Shown piece by piece: positions 60,819-64,000 of a stretch of DNA of 64,000 nt. The notes below the pieces were generated by a model that saw only the letters and a list, made by a program, of their open reading frames with translations, ran no database searches and was not told the origin of the DNA. Source of the stretch: Paenibacillus roseus. Its GTDB lineage: Bacteria; Bacillota; Bacilli; Paenibacillales; Paenibacillaceae. The DNA lies in contig NZ_JAELUP010000097.1 in assembly GCF_016424485.1 (NCBI RefSeq), forward strand, positions 1 through 64,000. Direction: 5' to 3'. Position 1 is the stretch's first letter. Every line of letters begins with the position of its first letter. Position numbers and translations under genes: made by a program.

Positions 60819-60880
60819 TGTTCCGATCGCTGTTAAAGCCCGATTCCTTTATATGACGAACACTTTCGTTTTCTCCACAA
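60819..60880. repeat. Dispersed repeat family 1, copy 4, inside the arsC 3' end
   Basis: TTCCGATCGCTGTTAAAGCC and CGATTCCTTT match the cores at 14150 and 14325; the arsC stop codon TAA (in the minus-strand CTTTAACAG) lies inside the repeat. Confidence 0.55.
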
Positions 60881-61327
60881 TTCCTCTGCCCCTTCGCTGC
60901 TATCTCCTCGCTGGCAAACGAATTCCTTAATACGATTCTTAATCGAATCACGCACTTCACGGAATGTAGCTGTAATCTCTTCCTCAGTACCTGTTGCCTT
61001 TGCAGGATCTTCAAATCCCCAATGCCATTTCACCACATTCTTATTGGAAATGACAGGGCAATGCTCGTCTGCATGACCGCAGAGTGTAATTACATAGTCA
61101 GCACGGTTCAAGATTTCCGGGTCAATGACATCCGACGTATGACCGCTAATATCGATGCCTGCCTCTTTCATTGTTGCGACCGCTCTCGGGTTTAACCCGT
61201 GAGCTTCAAGTCCTGCGCTTTTAACTTCAAATTCGTCTCCACCCAGCGCTTTCAAAAAGCCGTCCGCAATTTGACTCCGGCAAGAATTCCCCGTGCATAA
61301 GAAGTAAACGAGCGGTTTTTTTTCCAT
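60833..61327 (-). CDS. arsC: Arsenate reductase (thioredoxin-coupled ArsC) with extended C-terminus
   Basis: Reduces arsenate to arsenite for export by ArsB. The 164-residue protein has the low-molecular-weight phosphatase loop CTGNSCRSQ (Cys11 to Arg17) and the redox pair Cys83 and Cys90 (TLCGHADEHCPV). B. subtilis ArsC is about 139 residues; here the family ends near KNRIKEF (136) and about 28 extra residues follow, finishing WRKRKCSSYKGIGL. That tail is encoded by the repeat-family-1 region, so it was probably gained by readthrough into a repeat. The domain itself looks intact. It lies 24 bases after arsB on the minus strand. Confidence 0.9.
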   Translation of the reverse strand: MEKKPLVYFLCTGNSCRSQIADGFLKALGGDEFEVKSAGLEAHGLNPRAVATMKEAGIDISGHTSDVIDPEILNRADYVITLCGHADEHCPVISNKNVVKWHWGFEDPAKATGTEEEITATFREVRDSIKNRIKEFVCQRGDSSEGAEELWRKRKCSSYKGIGL

Positions 61328-61351
61328 GAGTGATTTCTCCTTGGTTTAGGT

Positions 61352-62770
61352 TTAGATGGATGAATGAAAGGCATTGTTCTTGCTTAACTTTTTATATTGA
61401 ACCTTAATAAATACAAACAAAGCTATACCCACTATGACTAAAATAGCTGCAATGATGACCCAAATGTTTAGGGATACCCCATCGATTGCCAGCAACCATA
61501 GATACAAACCAACAAGTGTAATGAAAAGGGTCGGAACGGTCAACAAAATACCAATTTTAAAGTAATAACCCCAGCCAATTTTGACTCCTTTTTGGGACAG
61601 TACGTGAAGCCATAGCAAAGTTGCCAGAGAGCCGATTGGAGTAATTTTCGGTCCTAAATCAGACCCAATTACATTGGCATACACTAGAGATTCGCGAATG
61701 ATGCCTTCGGTAGCCGTACCTTTAATCGCCAAAGCGTCAATCATAACCGTTGGCATGTTATTCATGATGGATGATAGTATAGCGGCAATAAAACCAGCCC
61801 CAACAGTCGATATAAATAACCCTTGTTCACTTGCCCATTGGAACACTTTTCCTAACTCGTCTGTAAGTCCAACATTTCGCAGCCCATAAACGACGACATA
61901 CATGCCGATCGAAAAAACGACAACTGCCCAGGGTGCGCCCTTTACCAACTTCCATGTATGAATCGCATGACTTTGTCTTGCAAAGAAAAGAAACACCATG
62001 GCCGCCACTCCGGCAATAACGGAAACGGGAAGCTGAATCACTTCACTAAACATATAGGCGATTAATAATATACCGAGAACCACCCAGGAAAGGCGGAACA
62101 AACGCATATCTTTAATCACGCTCTCCGGTTGCTTTAATTGCTTCAGATCGTAATTTACGGGGATACTTCTACGAAAATATATAAACAAAACCAGCAAGCT
62201 AGCCGCGATCGAGAACAGGGTTGGTACAATCATCCGACTGGCATATTCCACAAATGTTATTTCGAAAAAGTCCGAAGACACAATGTTCACGAGATTGCTT
62301 ACCACCAAAGGCAATGAAGCAGTATCCGATATAAAGCCGCTCGCCATGATGAATGGAAGTATCATTCGGTCATCGAACTTCAAAGCCCGTACCATTGCCA
62401 GGACAATAGGGGTTAGAATCAAAGCTGCTCCATCGTTTGCAAACAATGCCGCTACAACCGCTCCAAGCAGAATGACATATACATACATCAGCCTGCCATT
62501 CCCTCCGGCAAACCTTGCCATATGAAGGGCCGCCCATTCAAAAAATCCAATTTCGTCCAATATTAATGAGATCAAAATAATGGCTACAAACGTAAGCGTT
62601 GCGTTCCAAACCATCTGAGTAACATCCCAGACGTCGGCAAAACTCACAACACCAAAGATTAAAGCAATAAGCGCGCCAGCCGCTGCAGCCCAACCAATAC
62701 TGAGCCCCTTAGGCTGCCAGATGACGAAAACCAATGTCACCAGGAAAATAATCGTTGCAATGACGAGCAT
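61352..62770 (-). CDS. arsB: Arsenite efflux membrane protein ArsB
   Basis: A 472-residue protein with about 12 membrane segments: LVIATIIFLVTLVFVIWQPKGLSIG, FANDGAALILTPIVLAMVRALKFDDRMILPFIMASGFISDTASLPLVVSNLVNIVSS, and the second-half SSIMNNMPTVMIDALAIKG and SDLGPKITPIGSLATLLWLHVL. These two conserved Asn/Asp/Ser/Thr blocks mark the ArsB branch of the ion-transporter superfamily. It exports arsenite or antimonite. Upstream there is no arsR in the window, though an operator-like repeat is seen. First gene of arsBC. Confidence 0.93.
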   Translation of the reverse strand: MLVIATIIFLVTLVFVIWQPKGLSIGWAAAAGALIALIFGVVSFADVWDVTQMVWNATLTFVAIILISLILDEIGFFEWAALHMARFAGGNGRLMYVYVILLGAVVAALFANDGAALILTPIVLAMVRALKFDDRMILPFIMASGFISDTASLPLVVSNLVNIVSSDFFEITFVEYASRMIVPTLFSIAASLLVLFIYFRRSIPVNYDLKQLKQPESVIKDMRLFRLSWVVLGILLIAYMFSEVIQLPVSVIAGVAAMVFLFFARQSHAIHTWKLVKGAPWAVVVFSIGMYVVVYGLRNVGLTDELGKVFQWASEQGLFISTVGAGFIAAILSSIMNNMPTVMIDALAIKGTATEGIIRESLVYANVIGSDLGPKITPIGSLATLLWLHVLSQKGVKIGWGYYFKIGILLTVPTLFITLVGLYLWLLAIDGVSLNIWVIIAAILVIVGIALFVFIKVQYKKLSKNNAFHSSI

Positions 62771-63285
62771 AATACCTCCTAGTTAGCTGCAGTCTTACTT
62801 AAACAGTGATACCTATTATTAACCTGGTTTTATCCGAAAGCAGCTTCAGACATTTAGATAAATCATCGATTTTATCCAATCAACTACACTCCTTTCCAAC
62901 TCAGTCGTATTTATCATATAATAATTTGATTATATATGAATTCGATTATATAAGTAAAGGTTTATATTATTATTTGTTTATAAGAAATAATAATTCGAAT
63001 CTGCTCGGTTCATACTTAGCTGGATTACCGGGCGCTCTGTTAATGCCCATTCCATACTATCCATTTTAAGTACGTGGTATTATAAATTAAAATCGATTTG
63101 AGAATAGAAAGTCAATTTATAAGATCAATATATTTAAAGTAACCCTATCTCGGATCATTGAATAATAACATATTTTTCAGTAGTCTAGTCTCTCGATATT
63201 CTATCGCGTAGTTACCAGAGAAATTGGTCTGAGGAATATGAACTACATAGTATATTGATTACAAAAAACTACGGTGGTGAATTAA
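62771..63285. other. AT-rich gene-free stretch
   Basis: About 515 bases ahead of arsB and the comB-like remnant. It contains the operator-like repeat of arsB, a second palindrome-like run (TCGATATTCTATCG near 63197) and no credible gene; an 87-codon plus frame (62806-63069) has no ribosome site. Confidence 0.6.
62914..62939. promoter_or_regulatory. Operator-like inverted repeat upstream of arsB
   Basis: TCATATA (62914-62920) and TATATGA (62933-62939) flank 12 AT-rich bases, about 145 bases before the arsB start. ArsR-type operators are AT-rich palindromes of this kind; no arsR lies nearby. Confidence 0.35.
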
Positions 63286-63923
63286 ATGTTTTTTGGTCAA
63301 GCCCGCTTTTGAAATAAAGGTAGAGTGGGGACAGAGGGGCGCGAGCCGCTTCCGAACGTGGCGATATCGTAATCATCGTTGATGTCCTTAGCTTTTCTTC
63401 TACTGTTGTGACAGCCATTGATTATGGGGCAGAGATTTATCCATACCCTCCACCTATAAACGAAAGCGCTAAAGCATTTGCAGAGACAATCGGGGCAAAC
63501 ATCGTTTGGGGAAGAGCAGAGTCAATAAAATACGGAGGTCATTCGTTGTCACCTATGTCAGCTACTGCCAATAAAGCTAACCTCTTGCGGGCTGAACTAG
63601 GCACAAATATTACCGTAGTATCATGTGGAGAGAAATGGCCGGATGCGTTAAAAAATGAAGATAAGTTGCGTCCAAGTATTGAAGACTACTTAGGTGCAGG
63701 AATTATTCTATCAAAATTAACTGGGAGCAAGTCCCCCGAAGCGGAAGTCTGCATTGGTGCATACGAATATTCGAAAAATAAAATAAGCGAACTTATATGG
63801 GACTCGGCGAGTGGTCGTGAATTACGCGAACGTGGGTACGAGCAAGACGTCATTCATTGCTCCCAAGTGGATATAACAACAGTCGTTCCAATTCTTCATG
63901 AAAACAAGTTTATTCGTTTATAA
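63286..63923 (+). pseudogene. comB: 2-phosphosulfolactate phosphatase-like gene (ComB family), broken near the 5' end
   Basis: ATG at 63286, with GGTGGTGA upstream, opens MFFGQARF and then hits TGA at 63310-63312. Removing one T of the TTTT run lets the frame continue as FEIKVEWGQRGA; a second shift near 63343 restores ARAASERGDIVIIVDVLSFSSTVVTAIDYGAEIYPYPPP, a clear ComB-family start, and the rest runs intact to TAA at 63923. So two single-base shifts in the first 60 bases disable an otherwise full-length gene. ComB homologues remove phosphate from 2-phosphosulfolactate; they can be promiscuous. Sequencing error is the alternative. Confidence 0.7.
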
Positions 63924-63925
63924 AA

Positions 63926-63948
63926 AAGGTGGCCGCCACCTCTCTTTA
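63926..63948 (+). terminator. Possible terminator after the comB-like gene
   Basis: AGGTGGCCGCCACCT is a perfect 15-base palindrome followed by CTCTTT; the loop is short, so its strength is unsure. Confidence 0.4.
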
Positions 63949-64000
63949 CTATATGTGCCACTACATTTCCGATTTATAATCCTTCGGGACGGAAAACTGG

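Noticed and set aside
62806..63069. 87-codon plus frame upstream of arsB
   Set aside because: Low-complexity Asn/Tyr/Leu product, no ribosome site, lies over the presumed arsB regulatory region.

Overview
The window reads as chromosome of an endospore-forming member of the Bacillota, most likely a Paenibacillus-type species. The signs are B. subtilis-like genes (ywbE, yneF, YrzA-like DUF2536, bacilliredoxin, a KinB-like sporulation kinase), an S-layer-homology hydrolase, copper-amine-oxidase-type domains on a secreted glycosidase, Gram-positive Shine-Dalgarno sites, and a xylAB/xylR module with a classical XylR operator. No rRNA, tRNA or CRISPR array was seen. Most of the window is core chromosome. 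The accessory parts are the left edge (IS3-family end) and roughly 53.3-64 kb.

Layout. 0-5 kb: IS end, ywbE, glutamate dehydrogenase, an AraC-type sensor domain lacking its HTH behind a perfect Fur box, malic enzyme, TauE-like exporter. 5-14 kb: metallophosphoesterase, inositol-monophosphatase-type enzyme, uvsE, a conserved small protein, ddl, an amidase-domain protein, acnA. 14.0-14.7 kb: a repeat-rich gene-free stretch with a MITE-like long hairpin. 14.7-18.4 kb: opuA glycine-betaine importer with a divergent GbsR-type regulator. 18.5-25 kb: IclR regulator, hydrolase, SodF-like enzyme, folE, yneF, queG, signal peptidase I, DUF402 protein. 25.5-37.6 kb: acetyltransferase, sodA, mutY, cytochrome c lipoprotein, acpS, nadE, bacilliredoxin, a 44-residue small protein, KinB-like kinase, a lipase-like hydrolase, HAD nucleotidase, flavoprotein, DsbA-like protein with Rrf2 regulator. 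37.7-42 kb: xylBA and divergent xylR. 42-53 kb: HNH nuclease, AraC regulator, VOC protein, DD-carboxypeptidase lipoprotein, two glycoside hydrolases, SLH serine hydrolase, iron alcohol dehydrogenase.

The most unusual region is 53.3-60.6 kb. It is an apparently AT-richer, tightly packed minus-strand operon: radical SAM protein, MFS exporter, ATP-grasp ligase, a caspase-fold-like protein with a zinc-binding tail, and an arginase/agmatinase-family enzyme. I read it as an undescribed peptide or amino-acid natural-product pathway, perhaps with arginine or guanidino chemistry; the product is unknown. A tiny, strongly ribosome-bound frame precedes the radical SAM gene, and a perfect 19-bp hairpin lies between the first two genes. 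Upstream of it lie arsB-arsC without arsR, with arsC apparently extended by a dispersed repeat, then a comB-like gene broken by two frameshifts.

Two short dispersed repeat families are visible, one with four copies and one with three. Start sites were moved from the longest frame whenever a Shine-Dalgarno sequence or family length argued for it; these choices are stated per gene.
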